DNA from: Pectinatus sottacetonis
GTDB lineage: Bacteria; Bacillota; Negativicutes; Selenomonadales; Selenomonadaceae
Length of the DNA stretch: 64,000 bases
Direction of reading: 5' to 3'
Assembly (NCBI RefSeq): GCF_015732155.1
Contig: NZ_WIQK01000001.1
Span: 1,684,001-1,748,000 of the forward strand
The notes beneath the pieces were generated by a model. The model saw nothing but the letters and a program-made list of their open reading frames with translations, had not been told where the DNA came from and did not search any database. Position 1 is the first letter of the stretch. Every line of letters begins with the position of its first letter. The position numbers and the translations under genes are program-made. Shown here piece by piece: positions 1-8,958 of the stretch.

Positions 1-246
1 AATGCAGTCACCTTCATTAAGTTGCCCTAAAATACTTGTTCCAGCACCAACTTCCTGGAAAACAATGGATACTGATCCTTTTTCACGGTCAAAATCAGCA
101 ATAGTCAGGGGCAGCCGTTCTCCTTTTTCATCTGTACGTATTATCAAAAATTGTCCGGGTTCCGCTTTTTTGGCAATGCGTGGTGCTTCAATGTCATAAA
201 GCCATACTTTGGGGGAGAGAAGTTCTTTTTTTAAAATTTTAAACAT
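1..246 (-). CDS. FAD/NAD-binding reductase subunit, NfnA-like (partial)
   Basis: The minus strand reads in from the ATG at 244-246 and runs off the window edge, giving 82 N-terminal residues. They contain EPGQFLIIR followed by ERLPLTIADFDREKG and VGAGTSIL. This is the start of the FNR-like FAD-binding barrel of sulfide/dihydroorotate dehydrogenase-like subunits. In that family (NfnA of NADH-dependent ferredoxin:NADP reductase, or PyrK-type proteins) the subunit binds FAD and NAD(P) and pairs with a GltD-like partner that would lie to the left of the window. It is the second gene of a minus-strand pair, 111 nt after metF. Exact subfamily cannot be settled from the fragment. Confidence 0.75.
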   Translation of the reverse strand, partial: MFKILKKELLSPKVWLYDIEAPRIAKKAEPGQFLIIRTDEKGERLPLTIADFDREKGSVSIVFQEVGAGTSILGQLNEGDCI

Positions 247-357
247 TGTATTACCTCTTTACTAATTAGTATTATTACATTTTAGATTAAGACAGGCGAT
301 GAAATATTTTATGTTAAATAAAATTTCATTGAGTGTAGTTAATGTCTGTAGTAAATT

Positions 358-1098
358 TTAGGAAAATATACCTGACATATATTTCTTAAGATCTGTTTTT
401 ATAGGCATTATGTAAATATTCCCGCCATAGTTTTTTACTAAGGATATTACTTTACGGGCAAAGTTTATATTCCATTCCATGGTAGGCGTAAAATGCTTAG
501 GGAAAACGACATTGTTTTTTGTTTCCCAGTAACTAACGGAACGTTCGGATAGAACGGGAGAAATTCCCCAGTAGACATTAATATCTTCAAGCATTTCTGC
601 ATATATTTGAATATAACGCAGATCAAAAAAAGGCTGAGTGAAAAAACCTGATGCCCCTGCTTGGATTTTGCGGCGAATGTGGTAAAGTTCATGACGCATA
701 CTGGATCTGTATTGGTCAATGCCGGCAAAAATTTTTATATCAGGCAGTTCATCACGAAATTTTCGGATTATATCGGTACTTATGGTAGGATATACTTTAT
801 GGGACATATCCTGTGGAGGATCGCCTGTTATAACGAGAACTTTATTTAGTTTATTTTTTATAAAATACTCCTTCATGGGAAGTTCATATTCTAAATTGAT
901 GTCAAGAGCCCGGACATGGGGCATTGCATCGAATGAATAACTTTTTGCAATACTGGCACCCTCCCAGCTGTGCATGTTAAAGCGCAGTAATTCAGGTATA
1001 TTAATCAAATTAACGGGTAATTTATTGTCTTTGAGTTCTTGTAATTCTTGACATAGAATATTTTTATCACGTGGCACAAGTTCAACCGAAACGGTCAT
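358..1098 (-). CDS. metF: Methylenetetrahydrofolate reductase family protein (short MetF)
   Basis: A 246-residue protein whose ATG (1096-1098) follows an AGGAGG-type ribosome site. It keeps the MetF TIM-barrel landmarks: VSVELVPRD at the N-terminus, VLVITGDPPQ in the middle (the family's GD region), AGIDQYR, and the flavin/folate-side segment GASGFFTQPFFD. It should reduce 5,10-methylene-THF to 5-methyl-THF for methionine synthesis. At 246 residues it is clearly shorter than the usual 290 or so. Short forms of this kind occur next to redox partner subunits in anaerobes, and its downstream neighbour on the same strand is an FAD/NAD reductase subunit. That suggests a shared electron path, which is inference. 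Confidence 0.8.
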   Translation of the reverse strand: MTVSVELVPRDKNILCQELQELKDNKLPVNLINIPELLRFNMHSWEGASIAKSYSFDAMPHVRALDINLEYELPMKEYFIKNKLNKVLVITGDPPQDMSHKVYPTISTDIIRKFRDELPDIKIFAGIDQYRSSMRHELYHIRRKIQAGASGFFTQPFFDLRYIQIYAEMLEDINVYWGISPVLSERSVSYWETKNNVVFPKHFTPTMEWNINFARKVISLVKNYGGNIYIMPIKTDLKKYMSGIFS

Positions 1099-1279
1099 TT
1101 GAAAACCTCCTGCTTATTTTTCTAGTATATTGTAACGAAAAATCCTAACAAAGTCCAATCTATTTTAAGATTAAACTGTATAAAAGTTAACTTAATTTAT
1201 ATTTTACTATAATAAATTGTTTTCTATTAAAATATAGTAGATTATTATAGATAAATTTACAAAATTTATTTTTCGTAAA

Positions 1280-1308
1280 TTGCCCGGCCAAATCAATTTT
1301 GCTATAAT
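1280..1308 (+). promoter_or_regulatory. Sigma-70-type promoter of the cobalamin operon
   Basis: TTGCCC at 1280-1285 and a perfect TATAAT at 1303-1308 are separated by 17 nt, about 55 nt before the cobM start. It is the only good promoter match in the 1099-1362 gap. No B12-box or cobalamin riboswitch core is visible there. Confidence 0.7.
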
Positions 1309-1362
1309 TAAATAAAGTTATATAAAATTTATTCTCAAGATTATGAAGGGAGTTCTTACATA

Positions 1363-2133
1363 ATGAAAAAAGTTTATATAGTTGGAGCCGGACCTGGTGA
1401 TCCTGAACTTATAACAATTAAAGGGCAGCGTCTGCTTAAGGAAGCCGATGTTATAATTTATGCTGGGTCATTAGTGAATCCGGCGCTGCTGGATTATGCA
1501 AAAGCTGACTGTACTATATATAATAGCGCCACAATGACATTGGACGAAGTAATAAAGGTTATAAGTGATGCTGTAGGGAGAAATTTAAAAGTGGTTCGCC
1601 TGCATACAGGGGATCCAGCTATTTACGGAGCCATCCAGGAACAAATGGATGCTCTTAAACGGCTCAATATAAATTTTTCAGTTGTTCCGGGAGTAAGTTC
1701 ATTTCTTGCTTCCGCAGCAGCTTTGAAGCAAGAGTATACACTGCCCAAAATATCACAGACGGTTATTATAACCAGAAATGCCGGTCGTACTCCTGTGCCG
1801 GAAAAAGAAAGTCTTAAGGCACTGGCTGCGCATAATGCCACAATGTGTATATTTCTTAGTGTACATATGCTGGATGAAGTGGTTAAAGAACTTATTGAAG
1901 GCGGTTATGCAGATGATACTCCTATTGCTATTGTGCAAAAAGCATCATGGCCGGAACAGAAAATTGTTCGTGGAACATTGAAGGATATAGCAGTCAAGGC
2001 AGCGGCAGAGTCGATAACCCGCACAGCTATGATTGTAGTAGGCCGGTGTCTGGATACAAATTACGAATTATCGCGGCTTTATGCCCCCGAGTTTACCCAT
2101 ATGTATCGTAAAGGTATTGATTTAAAGAAGTAG
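1363..2133 (+). CDS. cobM: Precorrin-4 / cobalt-precorrin-4 C11-methyltransferase
   Basis: A 256-residue tetrapyrrole methylase of the CobM/CbiF family. It transfers a methyl group from SAM to C-11 of (cobalt-)precorrin-4 during corrin ring synthesis in the cytoplasm. The N-terminal SAM loop GAGPGDPELIT (residues 8-18), YAGSLVNP near 36, HTGDPAIYGA near 82 and the VPGVSSF turn are all present. The ATG follows AAGGGAG with normal spacing. It opens a four-gene operon cobM-cbiG-cobJ-cobK with gaps of 12 nt or less or overlaps, so the four steps are co-translated. Because the cluster contains CbiG, the anaerobic (cobalt-early) route is likely. Confidence 0.93.
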   Translation: MKKVYIVGAGPGDPELITIKGQRLLKEADVIIYAGSLVNPALLDYAKADCTIYNSATMTLDEVIKVISDAVGRNLKVVRLHTGDPAIYGAIQEQMDALKRLNINFSVVPGVSSFLASAAALKQEYTLPKISQTVIITRNAGRTPVPEKESLKALAAHNATMCIFLSVHMLDEVVKELIEGGYADDTPIAIVQKASWPEQKIVRGTLKDIAVKAAAESITRTAMIVVGRCLDTNYELSRLYAPEFTHMYRKGIDLKK

Positions 2134-2145
2134 CAGGTGATGAAT

Positions 2146-3213
2146 ATGAAATGTGCGGCTATTGTTATTACGCAAAATGGTTTGAAACTGGCAGAAAAAA
2201 TACAGACTGCTGATCTGGCTGATATTACGCTTTCACTGTACAGTAAAAGAAATATAACTTCAATAGATACAGGAGCTTCAATAAAATATTTTACAATAAT
2301 GCGGGATCTTGTAAAAAAAATTTTTTTTCAATATGATGCGCTGATATTTTTTTGTGCAGCAGGGATTACTGTGCGAATGATAGCACCATATATAAAAAAT
2401 AAAGCTGAAGACCCGGCTGTGATAGTAATAGATGAACAGGGACATTTTGCGGTAAGCCTTTTATCAGGCCATTTAGGGGGAGCTAATGACCTTACAGCAG
2501 AATTGGCAGCATGCTTAGGCAGCATACCTGTAATAACAACAGCTACTGATGTTAATGCATTGCTTGCACCTGATTCTGTAGCCCGCAGGCTGGGGCTTTC
2601 TGCCAAGCCATTACAGAATATAAAAATATTGAACATGACTTTGCTGAAAAAAAAGAAAATAGATTATTATATAGATGTTGATTTTCCGGCAGCGGAAAAA
2701 TATCAATTGCTTTTGCAGGAAATGGGAATAAAATCACTGCTTATTGATATGGATGAGCTAAAAAATATAAAGAGTCCCTTTGTATTAGTGACCAGAAAAC
2801 ATATTGAAAAAGAAGGCATATTGATTTTGTGCAGGCATAAGCTTATTGCCGGGATAGGCTGTCGGCGCGGTACAAGCAGTACACATATTGAAACATGTCT
2901 GCGCCAAGCCTGTGAAAGAATAAATTATGGCATTGAGGATGTCACCCTCATTGCCAGTGCGGAAGTAAAGGCAGATGAACCAGGTATTTTGCAGATGGCA
3001 GAAAAATATGGTATTCATGCAAGGTTTTTTCCTAATACAATAATGAAAAAAATGATTCTGCAGCATGGCCTGATCGAATCAGAGTTCGTAAAAAAGCAGA
3101 TAGGTATAGGTAATGTATGCGAGGCAGCAGCACTTGCCACTGGAAAGTGTAAATTAGTATTAAATAAAACAAAATTTGAGAAAGTGACGGTAGCATTAGC
3201 ATGGGAAAAATAA
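2146..3213 (+). CDS. cbiG: Cobalt-precorrin-5A hydrolase CbiG
   Basis: About 355 residues. CbiG opens the delta-lactone ring of cobalt-precorrin-5A and releases acetaldehyde, a step specific to the anaerobic B12 pathway. The CbiG N-domain motif GHLGGANDLTAELA is clear near residue 108. The C-terminal domain has GIGCRRGTSS and IGIGNVCEAAAL. In-frame starts exist at GTG 2137, ATG 2140 and ATG 2146. I chose 2146 because AGGTG at 2135-2139 then sits 6 nt upstream. The gene ends inside the next one (13-nt overlap with cobJ). Confidence 0.92.
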   Translation: MKCAAIVITQNGLKLAEKIQTADLADITLSLYSKRNITSIDTGASIKYFTIMRDLVKKIFFQYDALIFFCAAGITVRMIAPYIKNKAEDPAVIVIDEQGHFAVSLLSGHLGGANDLTAELAACLGSIPVITTATDVNALLAPDSVARRLGLSAKPLQNIKILNMTLLKKKKIDYYIDVDFPAAEKYQLLLQEMGIKSLLIDMDELKNIKSPFVLVTRKHIEKEGILILCRHKLIAGIGCRRGTSSTHIETCLRQACERINYGIEDVTLIASAEVKADEPGILQMAEKYGIHARFFPNTIMKKMILQHGLIESEFVKKQIGIGNVCEAAALATGKCKLVLNKTKFEKVTVALAWEK

Positions 3214-3938
3214 CAGTTATCGGGATTGGACCGGGAAGTATTGCTGATATGACACCGCGGGCACACGAAGCCATAAATAAGGCTGATACGATTGCCGGCT
3301 ATAATACTTATATAAAATTAATTGAACCTTTATTGAAAAATAAAAATATCATTGGAACCGGTATGATGCAGGAAATAGATCGCTGTCAGATGGCTATTGA
3401 TGAAGCGGTGAAGGGACATAAAGTAGCAGTAGTATCAAGTGGAGATTCAGGGGTATATGGTATGGCGGGGTTAGTATTGGAATTACTGCTCCGGTTGTCT
3501 GTAAAAGATCGTCCTGAAGTAGATATTATTCCCGGGATAAGTGCCGTTAATGCGGCTGCTGCTGTTTTGGGGGCACCACTTATGCATGATTTCGCCGTTA
3601 TCAGTTTGAGTGATTTACTTACACCATGGGAATTGATAAAAAAGCGGGCAGCATTTGCGGCTCAGGGAGATTTTGTAATTGCCCTATATAATCCTAAAAG
3701 TCGTAAGAGGGTGGAGCATATTGAGGAAATACGCCAAATCCTGCTTCAATATAAGGATGCATTAACACCGGTGGGAATTGTAAGGGCGGCAACACGCAAT
3801 AATGAAAGTGTTACTATTTCGGATTTAGGGAATTTTACTAAGGAAAATATTGACATGTTTTCTCTGGTTATCATAGGGAACAGCAATACTTATGTTGAAG
3901 ATAACTTCATAATAACACCGCGAGGCTATAAAATATGA
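3201..3938 (+). CDS. cobJ: Precorrin-3B / cobalt-factor III C17-methyltransferase
   Basis: A 245-residue tetrapyrrole methylase of the CobJ/CbiH family, which methylates C-17 and causes ring contraction. It has the N-terminal GIGPGSIADMTPRA, the characteristic AGYNTYIKLI, SSGDSGVYGMAG near residue 77 and IPGISAVNAAAA. The short 245-residue form lacks the extra C-terminal domain seen in some CbiH proteins. It overlaps cbiG by 13 nt upstream and cobK by 4 nt (ATGA) downstream, so translation is coupled. Confidence 0.92.
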   Translation: MGKITVIGIGPGSIADMTPRAHEAINKADTIAGYNTYIKLIEPLLKNKNIIGTGMMQEIDRCQMAIDEAVKGHKVAVVSSGDSGVYGMAGLVLELLLRLSVKDRPEVDIIPGISAVNAAAAVLGAPLMHDFAVISLSDLLTPWELIKKRAAFAAQGDFVIALYNPKSRKRVEHIEEIRQILLQYKDALTPVGIVRAATRNNESVTISDLGNFTKENIDMFSLVIIGNSNTYVEDNFIITPRGYKI

Positions 3939-4708
3939 TATTTTTAGCTGCAGGAACACAGGACGGGCGGCAGATTGCAGAACTTTTATTGGAAAAGGGT
4001 TATAAAACAGCAGCATCAGTAGTAAGTGATTATGGGAAAATTTTGCTGGAAAAAAATAAAAATCTGGTAATAATAGAACAAATGCTGGATGAAAAATTTA
4101 TGAAAGAAAAATTAGCAGCCCTGCATGTGAAAATATTCCTTGACGCCAGCCATCCTTATGCAGTGAATATATCTAAAACAGCAATGAAGGTATGCCGGGA
4201 AATGAATATCCATTATATACGATATGAACGTCCGATAGTTAATCTGCCGGATTATCCTCAATTGTATAAGGCGGTATCATTTGATGATGCTGCGGAAAAG
4301 GCTTTTCAGGTGGGGAAAAGAATTTTTTTGACGACGGGCAGTCGTCATCTGACAGAGTTTACAACAAGGGCTACGGATATTTCACAAATTGTTATAGCAC
4401 GAGTGCTGCCAGTTGCTGAATCGCTTGCAGCTTGTAAAACAGCGGGCATTATGCCTAAACATATAATAGCAATGCAGGGACCTTTTTCAAAAGAACTTAA
4501 TAAGGCTATGTATGAGCAAACAGATGCAGATGTTGTGGTAATGAAAAACAGCGGTAAGCTAGGTGGGGCCGATACAAAATTAATGGCAGCTATAGAAACA
4601 GGATTATTTGTAATAGTAATTGACCGTCCGCGGATCAAATATAAAAATTTAGTTACAGACAAGAAAAAACTCATGACTGAAATAGAGCGTTTAGCTAAAA
4701 ATCAATAA
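3935..4708 (+). CDS. cobK: Precorrin-6A / cobalt-precorrin-6A reductase
   Basis: A 257-residue member of the CobK/CbiJ family, which reduces the macrocycle of (cobalt-)precorrin-6A with NAD(P)H. Landmarks: AAGTQDGRQIAELL at the N-terminus, FLDASHPYAVNIS, LTTGSRHLTEF and the C-terminal KNSGKLGGADTKL. It is the last gene of the B12 operon. The next gene starts 121 nt later and is unrelated. Remaining pathway genes (cbiA, cbiC, cbiD, cbiE/T and others) are not in the window. Confidence 0.9.
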   Translation: MIFLAAGTQDGRQIAELLLEKGYKTAASVVSDYGKILLEKNKNLVIIEQMLDEKFMKEKLAALHVKIFLDASHPYAVNISKTAMKVCREMNIHYIRYERPIVNLPDYPQLYKAVSFDDAAEKAFQVGKRIFLTTGSRHLTEFTTRATDISQIVIARVLPVAESLAACKTAGIMPKHIIAMQGPFSKELNKAMYEQTDADVVVMKNSGKLGGADTKLMAAIETGLFVIVIDRPRIKYKNLVTDKKKLMTEIERLAKNQ

Positions 4709-4829
4709 AGGAAAATGTGTTTTTTACAAAAAAGACTGGAAATTTATAATTCTTGCTATATAATATATGGTGCATATTAAATATACAGCTGAATGCAGGC
4801 ATAATTTATAATGGAGAGGGTTGTAATAT

Positions 4830-5501
4830 ATGCACTTACCAGTATATCAAACAATAGCTGTTGATTTAGCTACACGAATAACACACAATGAATTTTTAGT
4901 AGGAACTAAGATTTCCGGGCGGACGCTTTTAGCCAGTCAATATGCTGTATCACCGGAAACTATCCGAAAAGCTGTAGCTATGTTAAAAAATGCCAATATC
5001 GTTCAAGTTTCCCAGGGAAAAGAAATTGTAGTAGTGTCTGTGGAACGGGCGTTTTTGTTTTTATCACAGCAGAAAAGAATAGATTCAGTGTATTCACTGC
5101 GGCAGGAATTGGAATTCCTTTTAAAAGAGAAGGAAGAAATAGATACGCGCTTTCGTAAGGTTACAACCGAAATAGCCTATTATTCAGACCGTTTAAAAAA
5201 TATTCAGCCATATAATCCTATTGAAATTACTATCAATGAAAAATCTTCTTTTGTGGGACAGTCTTTAAAAAGCTTAGCTTTCAGAGAAGCAACAGGTGCG
5301 CTGGTCATAGCTGTCCGCAGAAATACAGAGATTTTTATTGCACCAGATCCTGATATGCCGCTATGGGCAGCAGATAAACTTGTAATCATAGGGGCTCCTG
5401 ATAAGATGAAAAATATAACAAAATTTTTTGCTAAATATAATACTGTATTAGGGGGAGAAAATGCGCATAATGGTTCTCTTGATATCGTAGCAATAAAATA
5501 G
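4830..5501 (+). CDS. busR: BusR-like GntR/RCK_C osmolyte-transport regulator
   Basis: A 223-residue protein with three parts. Residues 1-70 form a GntR-type winged helix (SPETIRKAVAMLKNANIV). Residues 85-130 look like a coiled coil rich in E, K and R. Residues 135-215 form an RCK_C/TrkA-C domain (SFVGQSLKSL, ADKLVIIGAP). This order is that of BusR, a repressor of glycine betaine transporters whose RCK_C domain binds c-di-AMP (family knowledge, from streptococci and lactococci). Here it lies directly before a complete opuA transporter, which supports the same role. It is transcribed separately: a terminator at 5522-5563 and a new promoter at 5609 lie between them. Confidence 0.85.
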   Translation: MHLPVYQTIAVDLATRITHNEFLVGTKISGRTLLASQYAVSPETIRKAVAMLKNANIVQVSQGKEIVVVSVERAFLFLSQQKRIDSVYSLRQELEFLLKEKEEIDTRFRKVTTEIAYYSDRLKNIQPYNPIEITINEKSSFVGQSLKSLAFREATGALVIAVRRNTEIFIAPDPDMPLWAADKLVIIGAPDKMKNITKFFAKYNTVLGGENAHNGSLDIVAIK

Positions 5502-5521
5502 AATAAATTCTCGTTTTTATG

Positions 5522-5563
5522 ATGGCTTATTATTCATTATAAGATGAATAATAAGTCATTTTT
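5522..5563 (+). terminator. Rho-independent terminator after busR-like gene
   Basis: A 16-bp stem (5522-5537 with 5544-5559, one G-U pair) with a 6-nt loop, running into TTTTTG. Confidence 0.8.
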
Positions 5564-5608
5564 GTGCTTGAAAAGAACGCCGATAAGTTTTTTCTAAAGG
5601 AAGATAAT

Positions 5609-5647
5609 TTGCAAAATAACAACTCTAATGATATAATAAAAGTTGTT
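5609..5647 (+). promoter_or_regulatory. opuA promoter with inverted-repeat operator candidate
   Basis: TTGCAA (5609-5614), 17 nt, TATAAT (5632-5637). A perfect 7-bp inverted repeat AACAACT (5618-5624) / AGTTGTT (5641-5647) brackets the -10 hexamer. A repressor bound there would block RNA polymerase. The adjacent BusR-like protein is the obvious candidate, but that link is inference. Confidence 0.65.
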
Positions 5648-5679
5648 AGTTAAGGAAATTACTCTTCAGGGGGGAATAT

Positions 5680-6897
5680 ATGAGCATAAAAATAAAAGCA
5701 GAAAAGCTTACAAAAGTTTTTGGTAAAAATGTAAAACAGGCATTGGATTTATCAAACCAAAATAAAGAAAAAGATGAAATTATGCGTAAAACAAAGGCCA
5801 CTGTAGCAGTTAACAATGTTAATTTTTCTATTAATGAAGGGGAAATATTTGTTATAATGGGACTTTCCGGTAGCGGAAAGTCAACATTAGTGCGCTTATT
5901 AAATAGGTTGATTGAGCCAACCAGCGGTAATATATACTTAGATAATATGAATATTTCAAAACTATCTAAAAAATCATTAAGGCAAGTACGCAGAACAAAA
6001 ATGAGTATGGTCTTTCAAGGTTTTGCCTTATTTCCCTATAGAACTGTTTTAGAAAATACGGAATATGGCTTAGAAATAAGAGGTGTTGTGCCTGAAGATC
6101 GTCATAAAACAGCTGAAGCTGCTTTAGCGAGAGCAGGACTTTTGGCATATAAAGATCAATATCCTCATGAATTATCTGGAGGTATGCAGCAGCGTGTCGG
6201 TTTAGCAAGAGCATTGGCAAATGATCCAGAAGTCTTACTCATGGATGAAGCTTTTTCTGCTCTTGATCCACTGATTCGCAGTGATATGCAGGATGAACTA
6301 ATGGAATTACAGGAACAGTTGCACAAAACGATTATATTTATTACGCATGATCTTAACGAAGCATTGAAGATTGGTGATCGTATAGCTATTATGAAAGATG
6401 GTAAAATTGTTCAGATAGGCACAGGGGAAGAAATACTGACAAATCCTGCCGATGATTATGTACGGCGCTTTGTAGAAGGCGTAGATAGGACTAAAATACT
6501 CAGCGTGGAGCATATAATGTCAAGACCAAGGGCAATTATAAATGTCGACAAGGCCGGACTTCATATGGCAATGAACATAATGGGACATGATAATTTATCA
6601 TTTCTTATATTGACGAATTCCCAACATGAATATCTAGGCTATATTACTGATAGTGACACAGTGTTAAATATAAAACAAAATGGCAGTAAAGCTTCTTATA
6701 GGGATATTGTGCGTAAAGATATGTATACGGTTGCATTTGATACTCCAATACCTAAGGTATATACTTATTTGCTTTCTAAGGATTTGCCTGTGGTTGTGCT
6801 GGATAATAATATTATTCGCGGGGTCATTATCCGCCGAAATATTATAGAGTTGTTGTCATCTGTGGCAGAAGAACAGATAAGTGAGGTGGTTAGCTGA
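5680..6897 (+). CDS. opuAA: Glycine betaine/proline betaine ABC transporter, ATP-binding subunit
   Basis: A 405-residue OpuAA/ProV-type ATPase powering osmoprotectant uptake on the inner face of the cytoplasmic membrane. Walker A is GLSGSGKST (61-69), the Q-loop region is VFQGFALFPYRTV, the signature LSGGMQQRVG, and Walker B LLMDEAFSALD. Residues from about 275 on form two CBS domains, the osmo- or nucleotide-sensing module of OpuA. The ATG follows a GGGGGGAA ribosome site. The stop overlaps the permease start (TGATG), so the subunits are translationally coupled. The promoter bracketed by an inverted repeat lies just upstream. Confidence 0.95.
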   Translation: MSIKIKAEKLTKVFGKNVKQALDLSNQNKEKDEIMRKTKATVAVNNVNFSINEGEIFVIMGLSGSGKSTLVRLLNRLIEPTSGNIYLDNMNISKLSKKSLRQVRRTKMSMVFQGFALFPYRTVLENTEYGLEIRGVVPEDRHKTAEAALARAGLLAYKDQYPHELSGGMQQRVGLARALANDPEVLLMDEAFSALDPLIRSDMQDELMELQEQLHKTIIFITHDLNEALKIGDRIAIMKDGKIVQIGTGEEILTNPADDYVRRFVEGVDRTKILSVEHIMSRPRAIINVDKAGLHMAMNIMGHDNLSFLILTNSQHEYLGYITDSDTVLNIKQNGSKASYRDIVRKDMYTVAFDTPIPKVYTYLLSKDLPVVVLDNNIIRGVIIRRNIIELLSSVAEEQISEVVS

Positions 6898-7763
6898 TGT
6901 ATTCATTATTAGGAATATTACCGCATTTTGATCTTGCTGGTACAGTGGAAAAGATAACAAATACCCTGACAAATGCATGGAGTCCTTTTTTTAATGCTAT
7001 TCAAGCCATTGGAAGTAATTTAACTGATGGATTAACACATTTTCTACAGGCTATTCCACCAACATTGTTTTTAGTAGCCTGTGCTGTATTTGCTTACTGG
7101 ATAAACAGAAAACAGCATAAAATGGGGTTGTCTGTTTTTATTGTTTTAGGGCTATGGTTTATATATAATCAGAATTTATGGGTTCCTTTTATGGACACAT
7201 TGTCTTTAATAATTATATCCAGTCTGCTATCGATTATTATGGGAGTTCCTATGGGTATTATCATGGCTAAAAGTGATATTGCTCAGTCCATTATAAAACC
7301 AATCCTTGATTTTATGCAGACTATGCCAGCATTTGTGTATTTGATTCCGGCGGTGGCATTTTTTGGGATAGGTGTTGTCCCGGGAATTTTTGCGTCTATA
7401 ATATTTGCACTGCCACCGACAGTACGTTTTACTAATTTAGGAATAAGGCAGGTACCAAAGGAACTTACTGAAGCAGCAGATTCATACGGTAGTACAGAAT
7501 GGCAGAAATTAATAAAACTTGATCTTCCTATAGCGCATCCTACTATAATGGCAGGAATTAACCAAACGATCATGTTGTCACTATCAATGGTCGTTATTGC
7601 TTCAATGATAGGAGCCCCGGGATTAGGTCGCGATGTATTATCAGCACTTCAACGGGCTCAGGTAGGCAATGGATTCGTGGCTGGGCTGGGGATTGTTATA
7701 CTGGCTATTATTATTGATCGGTTTGCCCAAAAACTGAATAAACATGTAGATAAACAAAATTAA
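6897..7763 (+). CDS. opuAB: Glycine betaine ABC transporter permease
   Basis: A 288-residue ProW/OpuAB-type inner-membrane permease. An amphipathic N-terminal stretch is followed by about six hydrophobic segments. The EAA loop that docks on the ATPase is visible as ELTEAADSYGSTEWQKL followed by LDLPIAHPTIMAGI. It overlaps opuAA by one base and is followed 75 nt later by the substrate-binding lipoprotein, the usual OpuA order (ATPase, permease, binding protein). Length agrees with OpuAB. Confidence 0.95.
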   Translation: MYSLLGILPHFDLAGTVEKITNTLTNAWSPFFNAIQAIGSNLTDGLTHFLQAIPPTLFLVACAVFAYWINRKQHKMGLSVFIVLGLWFIYNQNLWVPFMDTLSLIIISSLLSIIMGVPMGIIMAKSDIAQSIIKPILDFMQTMPAFVYLIPAVAFFGIGVVPGIFASIIFALPPTVRFTNLGIRQVPKELTEAADSYGSTEWQKLIKLDLPIAHPTIMAGINQTIMLSLSMVVIASMIGAPGLGRDVLSALQRAQVGNGFVAGLGIVILAIIIDRFAQKLNKHVDKQN

Positions 7764-7838
7764 TAAGGTATATCAACTACTGACTACTTTTCGAAAAAGA
7801 TAAAAATGGCAGTAAGATATTAATAGGAGGCGATGTAT

Positions 7839-8726
7839 TTGTTTACAACCAGATTAAAAAAGATCATAATGATAGGCCTTAGTATAGGTACAATGGCACT
7901 GTTATTAACAGGATGTGGAAATAATTCACAGTCATCATCGGAACAGAAAAAAGAAGTAAAACTCAGCTATGTTGAATGGGACACTGAAGTGGCATCAACA
8001 AATGTAATAGCCCAAGTACTTAGAGATCTTGGATATAAGGTGGAAATTACACCGTTGGATAATGCTGTTATGTGGCAGGCTGTAGCTTCTGGAAAATCTG
8101 ATGGGATGGTAGCGGCATGGTTGCCATCAACACATAGTGCCCAGTATAAAAAATATGGTAAGGATATGGTGAACCTTGGGCCTAATTTAGAAGGAGCTAA
8201 AATAGGGCTTGTAGTGCCTGATTATGTAAAAGCTGATTCCATTGCTGATTTAAAAAATGAAGCAGATAAGACGATAACGGGAATTGAACCGGGCGCTGGT
8301 GTATGCATGAAAACAGAAAAAGCTTTAAAAGAATATCCTAATTTGAAAGGTTGGAAATTGGAAACTTCTTCTTCAGGGGCAATGGTTACAGCATTGGGAA
8401 AAGCTATTAAAGACAAAAAGGCTATTATAGTAACGGGCTGGTCACCACACTGGATGTTTGCTACTTACAAATTAAAATATTTAAAAGACCCCAAAAATGT
8501 TTTTGGCGGAGAAGAACATATAAATACAATGGTTCGCAAGGGCTTGAAAAAAGATATGCCGGATGTTTATAAAGTTCTTGATAATTTTCATTGGACCGTG
8601 GATGATATTAATTCGGTGATGCTCGATATATCAAAAGGAATGAAACCGGAGGATGCGGCACGTAAATGGATTAAGGGCCATCCTGACAAAGTTGCTGAAT
8701 GGACTAAAGGCATAGCAAAAAAGTAA
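7839..8726 (+). CDS. opuAC: Glycine betaine-binding lipoprotein
   Basis: About 295 residues. A short signal peptide ends in the lipobox LLLTGC, so the mature protein is anchored by the lipidated Cys (residue 26 from the chosen start). The OpuAC substrate-binding family is recognised from EWDTEVAST, MWQAVASGKSDGMVAAWLP and the aromatic GWSPHWMF that would cage the trimethylammonium group. An ATG at 7833 lies only 2 nt after GGAGG (7826-7830). The in-frame TTG at 7839 has 8-nt spacing and is the more likely start. The operon ends at the terminator at 8744. Confidence 0.92.
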   Translation: MFTTRLKKIIMIGLSIGTMALLLTGCGNNSQSSSEQKKEVKLSYVEWDTEVASTNVIAQVLRDLGYKVEITPLDNAVMWQAVASGKSDGMVAAWLPSTHSAQYKKYGKDMVNLGPNLEGAKIGLVVPDYVKADSIADLKNEADKTITGIEPGAGVCMKTEKALKEYPNLKGWKLETSSSGAMVTALGKAIKDKKAIIVTGWSPHWMFATYKLKYLKDPKNVFGGEEHINTMVRKGLKKDMPDVYKVLDNFHWTVDDINSVMLDISKGMKPEDAARKWIKGHPDKVAEWTKGIAKK

Positions 8727-8743
8727 AAAAATACAGTTTGTAA

Positions 8744-8784
8744 AAATACTGGGATAGAAAAGATTTTCTTATCCCGGTATTTTT
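8744..8784 (+). terminator. Terminator of the opuA operon
   Basis: A 13-bp stem (8744-8756 with 8770-8782, one G-U pair) around an A/T-rich loop, followed by Ts. Confidence 0.8.
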
Positions 8785-8958
8785 ATATATAATATAAAAT
8801 TAAAACATATAAATGTTCTTTTGAGATAGATAATGATCATATTATAATATACAAAACTAGATAAATATATTATAATATCTAATAGTGTTTTACAACAATA
8901 ATAAATTTATTCAGAGTTTTTATAAAATTATTTGTTGTTATGATATGAAGGGAATTTT

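Noticed and set aside
1099-1362. Cobalamin riboswitch before cobM
   Set aside because: No B12-box or conserved core seen; only a promoter.
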